This document shows, one piece after another, positions 12,449-20,888 of a stretch of DNA of 64,000 nt. Each line of letters begins with the position of its first letter. Within the stretch, counting starts at the first letter, position 1. The notes beneath the pieces were generated by a model, which searched no databases, was not told the DNA's origin, and saw only the letters and a program-made list of their open reading frames with translations. A program made the position numbers and the translations under genes. The stretch comes from Halomonas sp. BDJS001. Its GTDB lineage: Bacteria > Pseudomonadota > Gammaproteobacteria > Pseudomonadales > Halomonadaceae. Location of the stretch: the NCBI RefSeq assembly GCF_026104355.1, contig NZ_CP110535.1, positions 1,302,001-1,366,000 on the forward strand. The letters are read 5' to 3'.

Positions 12449-12481
12449 GTTCGAGTCACATGCAACCAATGGCATGAATCG

Positions 12482-13646
12482 ATGAATCTTCACGAGTATC
12501 AAGGTAAACAGCTGTTTGCCGACTATGGTCTACCTGTGTCAAAAGGCTTTGCAGTGGACACGCCCGAAGAAGCGGAAGAGGCGTGTAAAAAATCGGTGGT
12601 GACATGTGGGTGGTTAAAGCCCAGGTGCACGCCGGTGGCCGTGGTAAAGCGGGTGGCGTTAAGCTGATTAAAGATCCGGCTGAAGCGAAAGCCTTTGCTG
12701 AGCAGTGGCTGGGTAAGAACTTGGTTACCTTCCAGACTGACGAAAAAGGTCAGCCGGTGGCCAAAATTTTGTTGAAACCTGCACCGACATCGCCGACGAA
12801 CTGTACCTCGGTGCTGTGGTTGACCGTACTACCCGCCGTGTGGTCTTCATGGCCTCTACCGAAGGTGGTGTAGAGATTGAGACCGTTGCAGAAGAGACGC
12901 CGGAAAAGATTCTGAAAGCCGAAATCGATCCGCTGGTCGGCGCACAGCCGTACCAAGCGCGTGAACTGGCCTTTGCTCTGGGCCTGAAAGGTGACCAGAT
13001 CAAGCAGTTCACCAAGATTTTCTTAGGTCTGTCTCAGTTGTTCCACGACAAAGACCTAGCGCTATTGGAAATCAACCCGCTGGTTGTGACCGACGAAGGC
13101 AATCTGCACTGCCTCGACGCCAAATTGGGTCTAGACAGCAACGCGTTGTACCGTCACCCCGACCTGCAGGCGATGCGTGATCCTTCGCAAGAAGATCAGC
13201 GCGAAGCCGATGCGGCGAAGTGGGAGCTTAACTATGTCGCGCTTGATGGCAACATCGGCTGCATGGTTAACGGCGCAGGCTTGGCCATGGGCACCATGGA
13301 CATCGTCAACCTGAGCGGCGGCAAGCCCGCTAACTTCCTGGATGTAGGCGGCGGCGCCACCAAGGAGCGCGTGGCTGAAGCGTTCAAGATCATCCTCTCT
13401 GACGACAATGTGAAAGCCGTTCTGGTTAACATTTTCGGCGGTATCGTACGTTGCGACATGATTGCTGAAGGCATTATCGGTGCCGTTGAGCAAGTGGGTG
13501 TCAACGTACCGGTTGTCGTACGTCTGGAAGGTAACAACGCCGAGCTGGGGGCTGAGAAATTAGCGTCTAGCGGTCTGAATATTATCGCGGCTACCAGTCT
13601 GACCGACGCGGCTCAGCAGGTCGTTAAAGCGGCGGAGGGCAAGTAA
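12482..13646 (+). pseudogene. sucC: Succinyl-CoA synthetase beta subunit, with two apparent -1 frameshifts
   Basis: The beta subunit binds the nucleotide (ATP-grasp fold) and makes succinate and ATP/GTP from succinyl-CoA together with SucD. It begins [18 protein letters not shown] and ends [14 protein letters not shown] like its family, but three reading frames are needed. The first break is at the A-run 12587-12592, where one extra A restores [20 protein letters not shown]. The second is near 12771, where one extra G restores [19 protein letters not shown]. With both bases added the gene is exactly 388 residues, the E. coli length. Everything else, including [13 protein letters not shown] and [10 protein letters not shown], is intact. 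Sequencing or assembly error is more likely than decay. The stop overlaps sucD. Confidence 0.9.
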
Positions 13647-14518
13647 TGAGCATCCTGATCGATAAGAACACCAAGGTCATCTGCCAGGGCTTTACCGGTG
13701 GCCAAGGCACGTTCCACTCCGAGCAGGCGATTGCCTACGGTACGCAAATGGTCGGTGGTGTTACGCCGGGTAAAGGCGGCCAGGAGCACCTCGGTCTGCC
13801 CGTTTTCAACACCGTGAAAGAAGCGGTAGCGAAAACCGGCGCGGAAGCCAGTGTTATCTACGTACCGGCGCCGTTCTGTAAAGACTCAATCCTTGAAGCG
13901 GCCAACGCCGGTATCAAGCTGATTGTGTGCATCACTGAAGGCATCGCCACGCTAGACATGCTCGAAGCCAAAGTGAAGTGCGACGAGCTGGGCGTACGCC
14001 TGATCGGCCCCAACTGCCCAGGTGTTATCACGCCGGGCGAATGCAAAATCGGCATCATGCCGGGTCACATTCACCAGCCGGGCCGCGTAGGCATCGTATC
14101 TCGTTCTGGTACCTTGACCTATGAAGCCGTTAAGCAGACCACTGATCACGGTTTTGGTCAGTCTACCTGTGTAGGCATCGGCGGCGACCCGATTCCGGGC
14201 TCTAACTTCATCGACATCCTTGAGATGTTCGAGAAAGACCCGAAAACCGAAGCCATCGTCATGATTGGTGAAATCGGTGGTACGGCGGAAGAAGAAGCAG
14301 CGGCTTACATCAAAGCCAACGTTTCCAAGCCAGTGGTTTCCTACATTGCCGGTGTGACTGCGCCTCCTGGCAAGCGTATGGGCCACGCGGGCGCGATCAT
14401 CTCTGGCGGTAAAGGCACCGCTGACGAGAAGTTTGCTGCCCTTGAAGATGCCGGTGTTAAAACCGTGCGCTCTTTGGCGGAAATCGGCGACGCGCTGAAA
14501 GAAGTCACTGGCTGGTAA
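13646..14518 (+). CDS. sucD: Succinyl-CoA synthetase alpha subunit
   Basis: A 290-residue subunit that binds CoA and carries the phosphohistidine. The N-terminal CoA-binding Rossmann domain includes [15 protein letters not shown] and [17 protein letters not shown]. The ligase domain has [43 protein letters not shown] and the active histidine in [14 protein letters not shown]. The ATG overlaps the sucC stop by one base (TAATG), so the two are translationally coupled. An intact sucD immediately behind the broken sucC argues against genuine loss of the enzyme. Confidence 0.97.
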   Translation: MSILIDKNTKVICQGFTGGQGTFHSEQAIAYGTQMVGGVTPGKGGQEHLGLPVFNTVKEAVAKTGAEASVIYVPAPFCKDSILEAANAGIKLIVCITEGIATLDMLEAKVKCDELGVRLIGPNCPGVITPGECKIGIMPGHIHQPGRVGIVSRSGTLTYEAVKQTTDHGFGQSTCVGIGGDPIPGSNFIDILEMFEKDPKTEAIVMIGEIGGTAEEEAAAYIKANVSKPVVSYIAGVTAPPGKRMGHAGAIISGGKGTADEKFAALEDAGVKTVRSLAEIGDALKEVTGW

Positions 14519-14542
14519 GTCACTGACGTTTAGCTGCACGCG

Positions 14543-14570
14543 ATAAGGGCGCCCCTCGGGGCGCCCTTAT
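14543..14570. terminator. Bidirectional terminator between sucD and the minus-strand membrane protein gene
   Basis: ATAAGGGCGCCC and GGGCGCCCTTAT form a perfect 12-bp stem with a CTCG tetraloop; the plus-strand tail is TCATTT. It separates the converging transcripts that end at 14518 and 14580. Confidence 0.85.
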
Positions 14571-14579
14571 TCATTTGTG

Positions 14580-15605
14580 CTACCGTGCCGGTGATCGGCG
14601 CAGCATGCGATAGCTGTACAGCACAAACAGCGGTGCGCCCGCCGCCAAATATAAATGGTAGCTCACCAGCCGCCAGATCAGTACCGCTGCAGCGGCCTGT
14701 TCGCGCTCCATCAGCGGTAGCAACAGAGTACCCACGCCTACCTCCGCAGCACCCGCGCCTCCAGGCAGAAAGCTAAACTGGCTGGCAGCCATGGCCAGCA
14801 TTTGAGTTAAAAACGTCCACATCCAATCTGCATGACCGCCGACTCCCAGCACTGCCAAATAGAGCAAACTATAGCGCATCAGCCAATGCATCGTGGTCAG
14901 TAGGAGCATTGCAAATAACGTAGAGCGCGGCAGCTTAAGCGTTACCTTTAAGGCATGCCGACAGCGTAGAAGGCGTCGTGCCAGCCAGCGCCGCCGATAG
15001 CGGTTTGGCCAGGGGGTGTTTATGCTGGGAGAACGCAATAAACTGGGCAAATAGCGCATTACCGCAACCACCACTGTGGCCAAAAAGGCTAAACCGACCA
15101 GCGCCCACTGCACCAGCGATTGATGGGGCCATTGGGTGTCGCTTAGTAACGAAAAGAGCACTAGGCCGCTCAGCATCGCCAGGAAGAACAGTAGGTCACA
15201 GCCTTGATCAATCAGGAACATCGCCGCGCCTTTAGCGGGCGGGAAGCCGCGCTGGGCAAGCAGCATCAGTAGGGTGACTGGGCCACCGCTGCCGCCTGGG
15301 GTGGCACACAGGGCAAACTTAGACGCCAGCTCAATACCCAGGGCACCGCGTTGACCAAGCCTGCCTGCTCGGCCACTCAGCATCAAGCGCATTCTCATTG
15401 CATTAAGATTCCAGCATAGAAACGCTAGCAAAAGCATTAATAGCAACAGTTCGAGTGGAAACTGCTTTACCCGCTCTAACGCCTCTGCGCCGCCCAGCCA
15501 AGCGGTGAGCACCAGTGGCGTCATCAGCGCCAAGATAATCATTACGCCGTGGATGGGTCGCCACTTGAGTAGCTGACGGAAGTTAGTGGTGTTGGTGGAG
15601 TGCAT
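14580..15605 (-). CDS. Flippase-like integral membrane protein (UPF0104 / LPG-synthase TM family)
   Basis: About 341 residues with seven or eight hydrophobic helices. The pattern of a first helix, then NLNAMRMRLMLSG, a charged loop and the glycine-rich CATPGGSGGPVTLLMLL is that of the UPF0104 family, which shares the membrane half of lysylphosphatidylglycerol synthase and YbhN-type proteins. Substrate is not predictable. The ATG at 15605 is preferred; a TTG at 15644 would add 13 residues but overlap the upstream glycosyltransferase gene further. The overlap of 23 nt with that gene suggests the pair makes and moves a glycolipid or envelope glycan, which is inference. Confidence 0.8.
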   Translation of the reverse strand: MHSTNTTNFRQLLKWRPIHGVMIILALMTPLVLTAWLGGAEALERVKQFPLELLLLMLLLAFLCWNLNAMRMRLMLSGRAGRLGQRGALGIELASKFALCATPGGSGGPVTLLMLLAQRGFPPAKGAAMFLIDQGCDLLFFLAMLSGLVLFSLLSDTQWPHQSLVQWALVGLAFLATVVVAVMRYLPSLLRSPSINTPWPNRYRRRWLARRLLRCRHALKVTLKLPRSTLFAMLLLTTMHWLMRYSLLYLAVLGVGGHADWMWTFLTQMLAMAASQFSFLPGGAGAAEVGVGTLLLPLMEREQAAAAVLIWRLVSYHLYLAAGAPLFVLYSYRMLRRSPAR

Positions 15606-16701
15606 ACGGTTGGCTGCTGTGGCAAAGGTGTTGATAGTGCTCAAGCAGTGAGTGCATCACGCCATCCCAATTGAAATGGCGTTCTACATGGCGGCGTGCA
15701 TAGTGCCCGCTGGAGGCCACATCATTGCTAAATAGCGCCACGCACGCCTCAGCCATGGCCGTGGGATCAAGCGGCTTACATAAAATGCCTGCACCCAACG
15801 GCACGTTTTCTGCCAACGCCCCTGCGTTTGCTGCTACGACTGGAATCCCGCTCGCCATGGCTTCCTGGGCAATTAATCCGAATGTCTCCCGAGTGCCCGC
15901 GTGCAGCAAGGCATCGCTACTGGCGAGTGCCTTCGCTACCTCGTGGGCGCCACAGCAGCGATCCACAATGGTGACATTGCTGGGTACGTGATGCGGCATA
16001 CCGGGGCCCATTAGCAGCAAATGGTAATCGCTGCCTAGCTGACGCATCGTCGCCAGTAACACGTCAATATTCTTCTCGCGAGAATTACGCCCCACAAAAA
16101 TCAGCAGCTTTTTATCGCTGGGTATGCCCATGGCTTGGCGGAAAACTGGGTCATGCTGCTGTGGGTTAAAGTGCGCCAAATCGACGCCCAGCGGTTGAAC
16201 GCGAACGTTATCAACGCCCCATTCCCGCAGCCGGTTCGCCATGGCATGACAGGGTGCCAGCACGCTATCAAACTGGCTATAGAGTGACGTGACATAGTGG
16301 GTTAAGCGCTTCTCAACGTAGCGCCCAAAACGATCCCCCATTAAGCGCGGAAGATCAGAGTGATAGAACCCCACCACCGGCACGCCGAGCCGCTGGCCCG
16401 CAACCAGCGCCGCCCATGCCGTCACGTACGGGTCGCCAGCCTCAATCAGGTCGGGCTTTAGAGCAATCAGGGTATCGCGCCAGGGTGAGCCTCGCAGCGG
16501 AAAACGGTAGCCCTGACCTAACGGCAGATGTAACGCTGGTAAGGTGTGGTGGTCGCCGAGGCTATCGCGCTCCGCCCCCGGCACCAGCAGGCTGGTACGC
16601 AGCTGTGGAATGCGCGAAAAAACACGGTGTTTGGCCTGTAAATAGGTGCGCACGCCGCCGCTGGCGGGGGCATGAAACATCGTCACATCGGCAATGTGCA
16701 A
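15583..16701 (-). CDS. Glycosyltransferase family 4 protein
   Basis: About 372 residues with the two-Rossmann GT-B fold. The N-terminal acceptor domain starts MHIADVTMFHAPASGGVRTY. The C-terminal donor domain has the VGRNSREKNIDVLL strand-loop and the GT4 EX7E motif in ETFGLIAQEAMASGIPVVAA. It should transfer a sugar from a nucleotide-sugar to an unknown acceptor, probably at the inner face of the membrane; relatives include alpha-mannosyl- and glycolipid transferases. The TTG at 16701 follows GGAGG by 5 nt and gives the family N-terminus. Its 3' end overlaps the membrane protein gene, so they form one unit. Confidence 0.85.
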   Translation of the reverse strand: MHIADVTMFHAPASGGVRTYLQAKHRVFSRIPQLRTSLLVPGAERDSLGDHHTLPALHLPLGQGYRFPLRGSPWRDTLIALKPDLIEAGDPYVTAWAALVAGQRLGVPVVGFYHSDLPRLMGDRFGRYVEKRLTHYVTSLYSQFDSVLAPCHAMANRLREWGVDNVRVQPLGVDLAHFNPQQHDPVFRQAMGIPSDKKLLIFVGRNSREKNIDVLLATMRQLGSDYHLLLMGPGMPHHVPSNVTIVDRCCGAHEVAKALASSDALLHAGTRETFGLIAQEAMASGIPVVAANAGALAENVPLGAGILCKPLDPTAMAEACVALFSNDVASSGHYARRHVERHFNWDGVMHSLLEHYQHLCHSSQPYALHQHH

Positions 16702-16784
16702 GCTCACCTCCAACCAAAATGAGTGTCATCGTTTCACCATAAAGGAGAAATAAGTCAGTTCGACGACAGCGGTTATAGGGGCGG

Positions 16785-16823
16785 TATAAAAAAGCCACGG
16801 CTCTCAATCGAGAGCCGTGGCTT
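16785..16823 (-). terminator. Rho-independent terminator of rnb
   Basis: AAGCCACGGCTCTC and GAGAGCCGTGGCTT form a perfect 14-bp stem with an AATC loop. On the minus strand the stem is followed by a run of T (TTTTTTATACC). It separates rnb from the glycosyltransferase gene downstream. Confidence 0.92.
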
Positions 16824-16845
16824 AATAACCGCTTTATATATTGCC

Positions 16846-18786
16846 TTAGACGACGGGACGTGCCACCAGCGAACGAGTCTCTTCGCGGGCTTCGGTCAGT
16901 GCTACCCGAATAGGATCGCCAAGCTTATAACGCTCTTCGCCTTCGATTTGGATACGGCCCTCTTTATCATCAATCACCACTTTGCTGCGGTCACTGTGCA
17001 TTAAAGGCGCGGGCACAAACGCCGTTGCGCCGTTTTCCAGCAGACGAACGCGCATGCCGCCACGGTTGATGGCCATGATTTCGGCCTCAAAGGTGTCCTG
17101 GTTCTGCGCGGAGGGCGTCAGGTAACGCACGTAGAGCCAATCCTTCACATCGCGTTCGGCCATACGGTTCAGGCGGCGACGCTCAGTCAACTGCTCGGTG
17201 AGCTGCTGGGTAGCCTCGGCGGGCGCCTGTTCGCCTTTCAACACGCGCTTGATCAAGCGGTGATTGACCATATCGCCATACTTACGAATTGGCGACGTCC
17301 AGGTGGCATAGGCAGCCAAGCCTAAACCAAAATGCGGGCCGGGCTGTGCGGACATCATGGTAAAGCCCTGGAAACGGCGCAGGCGCGCATCCAGCCAAGC
17401 GTCATCGCGGCTTTCCAGCGCACGCTTCAGCTCAGTGTAGCGGGCCAGCTCGGTGAGCGCTTCGCGCTCGACGATGATCTCTTGCCCGGCCAAAAACTCC
17501 TGGGCGGCTTCGGCTTTTTCCGGCTCAAAGGCACGGTGCACGTTAAAGATACCGTGGCCGATGTGCTTGGCCAGGAAATCCGCACAGCATGCGTTGGCCA
17601 CAATCATCGACTCTTCGATCATGCGGTTGGCAATGCGGCGCTCTTCGGTGCGCACGGCCAATACGTTGCCAGCGGGATCAAGGTCAAACACATAGTCGGG
17701 GCGGTCTTTAAACACCAGCGCGTGTTCGTTACGCCAAGCGGTACGCGCCTCGGTCAAATCGCGCAGTGCGGTGAGCTGCTCAGCGATCTCATCCGCGGGT
17801 GCCCAGTCGCCTTGACCTTCGATCCAGTCGGAGACGTTGTCGTAAACGAGCTTGGCATGGGATTTAACGTTCGCCGCAAAAAAGCGGTAATCACCCATGC
17901 TGCCGTCGGCATTAATATCCAGCGTACAGGCTAGTGCAGGGCGCTCCTTGCCTTCCCACAATGAGCAGAGATCATCCGCTAGCTGCTCTGGCAGCATCGT
18001 GACGTTTTGGCCAGGCAGGTAAACGGTAAAGGCGCGGGTGCGAGCTTCCAAGTCAGCCGCATGGCCCTCTTCCACGTAAGCGGTGGGGTCGGCAATGGCC
18101 ACGCTTAACCGCCAGCCGCCTTCCGCACGAGTAGATACGTGCAGCGCATCATCCATATCGCGGGTCTTTTCACCATCAATGGTGAAGAAGGGCGTGGACG
18201 TTAAGTCTTCGCGAGTTAGGCCTTCATCAATTAACGGCCAGTCGGTGCCTGCATCGGGGCACTCTTGCTCCAGCGCATGGCGAGCCAGCGTAACGCGCCA
18301 CGGTACTGCCGGGTCATCGCTTTTCGCAACCAATTCATCAATCTGGGCAAAGAAAGCGCGATCGTCGGCTTTCAGCGGGTGGCGCACCAAACGCGCAACG
18401 ACCCAGTCACCGTCAGCAATGCTCTCTTCATCAAGGCTGTTCTTAATCCGTGCCTTGATAACATTTTTAATCGACGGATGGTCGGGCACGACGGACAGGC
18501 GGCCTTCACGTTTCTGCACGCGGGAAACAAACCGATCCAGCCCAGCTTCAATCAGCTTTTCCGGCTCAATGGATTTTTTGTCACCGTTCTCGTGAATCAC
18601 GCCTTCCACGCGATCACCGTGAATTACCTGCTTCATGGCGGGCGGCGGCACGAAATAGGATTCACCGTCGTCGGTTTCGAGAAAACCGAAACCTTTGTCG
18701 GTGGCTTTGATCACCCCTTCAGCGCGGGGGGTGGTTTGACGAATCTGTTGCTTGAGCTGGGCAAGCATGGCGTTGTTCTGAAGCAT
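16846..18786 (-). CDS. rnb: Exoribonuclease II
   Basis: A 646-residue processive 3'-5' exoribonuclease that degrades single-stranded RNA in the cytoplasm. Layout matches E. coli RNase II (644 residues): N-terminal cold-shock domains with PRAEGVIKATDKGFGFLE, the RNB catalytic domain with the metal-binding aspartates in DGEKTRDMDDALHV and the LVYDNVSDW and ALVFKDRPDY blocks, then FGLGLAAYATWTSPIRKYGD, and a C-terminal S1 domain with GGMRVRLLENGA. It lacks the long extensions of RNase R. The ATG at 18786 aligns with the E. coli start. A promoter (18819-18847) and a terminator flank it. Confidence 0.95.
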   Translation of the reverse strand: MLQNNAMLAQLKQQIRQTTPRAEGVIKATDKGFGFLETDDGESYFVPPPAMKQVIHGDRVEGVIHENGDKKSIEPEKLIEAGLDRFVSRVQKREGRLSVVPDHPSIKNVIKARIKNSLDEESIADGDWVVARLVRHPLKADDRAFFAQIDELVAKSDDPAVPWRVTLARHALEQECPDAGTDWPLIDEGLTREDLTSTPFFTIDGEKTRDMDDALHVSTRAEGGWRLSVAIADPTAYVEEGHAADLEARTRAFTVYLPGQNVTMLPEQLADDLCSLWEGKERPALACTLDINADGSMGDYRFFAANVKSHAKLVYDNVSDWIEGQGDWAPADEIAEQLTALRDLTEARTAWRNEHALVFKDRPDYVFDLDPAGNVLAVRTEERRIANRMIEESMIVANACCADFLAKHIGHGIFNVHRAFEPEKAEAAQEFLAGQEIIVEREALTELARYTELKRALESRDDAWLDARLRRFQGFTMMSAQPGPHFGLGLAAYATWTSPIRKYGDMVNHRLIKRVLKGEQAPAEATQQLTEQLTERRRLNRMAERDVKDWLYVRYLTPSAQNQDTFEAEIMAINRGGMRVRLLENGATAFVPAPLMHSDRSKVVIDDKEGRIQIEGEERYKLGDPIRVALTEAREETRSLVARPVV

Positions 18787-18818
18787 GAGCTCAATCAGTT
18801 GGCGAGAGTTAGGGTGCC

Positions 18819-18847
18819 ACTATACGGATTCCCGCAGGCTGCGCCAA
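18819..18847 (-). promoter_or_regulatory. Putative sigma70 promoter of rnb
   Basis: On the minus strand TTGGCG (18847-18842) and TATAGT (18824-18819) are separated by 17 nt. The -10 is 33 nt upstream of the rnb start. Confidence 0.6.
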
Positions 18848-18975
18848 TTGTCGCTATGTGAAGTTCTTTTTGTTCTCGATTTATCAATAACCTACATCTT
18901 CCCTGTTAGCTGGGTAATTACCCTGTGGGCAGAGTGGAGTGGGGCTATTCGGTTGTGGTAGCTGTTGATTGGCAC

Positions 18976-19020
18976 TTGATTGGTATTGAATTATGTCTAT
19001 ATTGGTATTCAATTGGTATT
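18976..19020 (+). promoter_or_regulatory. nagR promoter with three phased TTGGTATT boxes (candidate NagR operator)
   Basis: TTGATT (18976-18981) and TATATT (18998-19003), 16 nt apart, make a plausible promoter. Three exact copies of TTGGTATT lie at 18980-18987, 19002-19009 and 19013-19020, spaced 22 and 11 bp, so they face the same side of the helix. The first lies between -35 and -10, as for a repressor. Autoregulation by NagR is inferred. Confidence 0.55.
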
Positions 19021-19041
19021 GTTTGTCGTACGGAGGTATCC

Positions 19042-19776
19042 ATGGATCCACGCTTTAGCCACCTGCACCTTGACCCGCAGGGCGCGACACCGCTCTACCA
19101 GCAGTTAGCCCGTCAGTTGGAGAATGCCATCGAGACGGGTGCCTGGGAGAGCGGCGAGGCGCTACCTTCAGAGCGGAGCTTGGCCGATACCCTCAATGTC
19201 TCGCGTATTACCGCGCGTAAGGCATTGGATTGTCTGGCTGAGCTGGGGCTCATTCGTCGTAGCCGTGGTTCTGGCACTTTCATCACGCCGCGTCTTAATC
19301 AGTCGTTAACCCGATTGGTGAGTTTCACCGAGCTACTGACTCAGCGTGGTTTTACGCCCAGCTCTCGATGGTTAGAGCGCAGGCTGGCAACTCCCAATGT
19401 GGAAGAGAGTATGCGTCTTGGTTTGGGTGCCGATGCCCAGGTGGCGCGCCTTAAGCGTTTACGCTTGGCCGATGATGTGGTGATGGCGGTAGAGGATAGC
19501 TGCCTACCTGTTTCAGTACTGCCGGATCCCCAAGCAGTAGAAACGTCTCTCTATGCGGTACTGGAAGCCAGCGGTAAGTCAATGGCTCGAGCCCTGCAGC
19601 ATGTTACGGCCATCAATGCTGACGCAGAGCTAGCGGGGCTCGCCGAGGTAGTCGAGGGGCAGGCGCTTCTTAAGATCACTCGGCTAGGGTATCTGGCCGA
19701 TGGCACGCCAGCAGAGCTTACGGTGACTTACTGCCGCACCGATTATTACGACTTTATGGTCGAACTGACTCGCTAG
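19042..19776 (+). CDS. nagR: GntR-family (HutC/DasR-type) transcriptional regulator of GlcNAc use
   Basis: About 244 residues. The N-terminal winged helix (residues about 10-78) has the GntR signature PLYQQLARQLENAIETGAW followed by LPSERSLADTLNVSRITARKALD and RRSRGSGTFI. The rest is a UTRA effector domain as in DasR/NagR/YvoA, which bind GlcN-6-P or GlcNAc-6-P. The ATG at 19042 follows GGAGGT; the open frame extends upstream but through the promoter. It is first gene of the nag cluster and probably represses it through the TTGGTATT boxes. Confidence 0.88.
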   Translation: MDPRFSHLHLDPQGATPLYQQLARQLENAIETGAWESGEALPSERSLADTLNVSRITARKALDCLAELGLIRRSRGSGTFITPRLNQSLTRLVSFTELLTQRGFTPSSRWLERRLATPNVEESMRLGLGADAQVARLKRLRLADDVVMAVEDSCLPVSVLPDPQAVETSLYAVLEASGKSMARALQHVTAINADAELAGLAEVVEGQALLKITRLGYLADGTPAELTVTYCRTDYYDFMVELTR

Positions 19777-19784
19777 GAAACGTT

Positions 19785-20888
19785 ATGCAATTTGGCAATA
19801 TCCTGACCTTCGAGGGCTGGCGCCTGGGGGAGATTCACTGGGAAGGGGGGCGTATCAAGCGTATCAGCGGCGAGCAGGTCGACCCTGATACCAACGCTCA
19901 TCCTCGCATACTCCCCGGCTTTATCGATTTACATGTGCATGGGGGCGGCGGCGCTGATGTTATGGAAGGGGGCGAGGCTCTGGCTACCTTGGCCCGCACC
20001 CATGTGCGCTTCGGAACCACTCGGCTGCTGGCCACTACCATGACTGCGCCAGACGACCACATCAGAAGGACGCTGCGGGATATCGCGGCTTATATGCAGG
20101 CACCCGCGCCCCTGGCAGCCAAAGTGCTGGGCGTGCATTTGGAGGGGCCTTATATCAACCCTGGTAAGTTAGGCGCCCAGCCAGCCTATGCCCGGACGGG
20201 GTTGATCGAGGAGCTAGATGAGCTGTGCAGTCTGGCGCCGATTCGCCTGATTACCCTTGCCCCAGAACTCTCCGGCCATATGACTCTGATTCGCCACCTC
20301 AGCGAGCGCGGCGTTCGAGTGCAGCTAGGGCACACCCTGGGGAGCTATGAAGAAGGGGTCGAGGCTCTGGCTCATGGTGCCTGCGGATTCACCCACCTAT
20401 TCAATGCCATGACCGGCCTGCACCACCGTAAGCCAGGTATGGTCGGAGCCGCGTTGGCCCATGCCCAGTATGCCGAGCTGATTCCCGACCTGCTGCATGT
20501 CCACCCTGGTGCCATCCTGACTGCCTTGCGCTGCATCCCCAATCTCTATGCGGTGACTGATTCCACCGCCGCTGCTGGCATGCCTGACGGCGATTACCGC
20601 CTGGGTGAGCAGACCGTCACCAAATGCTTAGGTGGCGTACGTTTGGCCGATGGCACCTTGGCCGGTAGCACGCTGACCATGGATCAAGCGCTGCGTAACT
20701 TCGTAAGCCTCGGACTTACGCTGGCTGAGGCTTCTGACCGCCTATCCCGCATTCCCGCTGATTTTCTGGGGCTTGGCGATATAGGTCGGCTTGAAGAAGG
20801 CGCTGCGGCTGACTTCGTTGTTCTTGACCCTCAACTCCAACTCCAAGCGGTCTTTGTAGAGGGCCGCTCTATCTTAGGAGGTGCCTGA
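19785..20888 (+). CDS. nagA: N-acetylglucosamine-6-phosphate deacetylase
   Basis: A 367-residue amidohydrolase that removes the acetyl group from GlcNAc-6-P, giving GlcN-6-P and acetate. The metal-binding HVHGGGGADVM (His50, His52) is at the start of the barrel. Other conserved pieces are GVHLEGPYINPGKLGAQ, LGHTLGSYEEGVEAL, GACGFTHLFNAMTGL, the catalytic aspartate in VTDSTAAAGMPDG, and GSTLTMDQALRN. It starts 8 nt after nagR and overlaps the start of nagB-II by one base. Confidence 0.96.
   Translation: MQFGNILTFEGWRLGEIHWEGGRIKRISGEQVDPDTNAHPRILPGFIDLHVHGGGGADVMEGGEALATLARTHVRFGTTRLLATTMTAPDDHIRRTLRDIAAYMQAPAPLAAKVLGVHLEGPYINPGKLGAQPAYARTGLIEELDELCSLAPIRLITLAPELSGHMTLIRHLSERGVRVQLGHTLGSYEEGVEALAHGACGFTHLFNAMTGLHHRKPGMVGAALAHAQYAELIPDLLHVHPGAILTALRCIPNLYAVTDSTAAAGMPDGDYRLGEQTVTKCLGGVRLADGTLAGSTLTMDQALRNFVSLGLTLAEASDRLSRIPADFLGLGDIGRLEEGAAADFVVLDPQLQLQAVFVEGRSILGGA

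Noticed and set aside
12587-12592. The A6 run in sucC as a programmed ribosomal frameshift site.
   Set aside because: No stimulatory structure or conserved slippery context is evident, a second unrelated break follows within 190 bases, and sucC is not known to use frameshifting.
14580-18786. The glycosyltransferase/flippase/rnb segment as an inserted island.
   Set aside because: No tRNA, repeats, integrase or clear compositional change at its borders.
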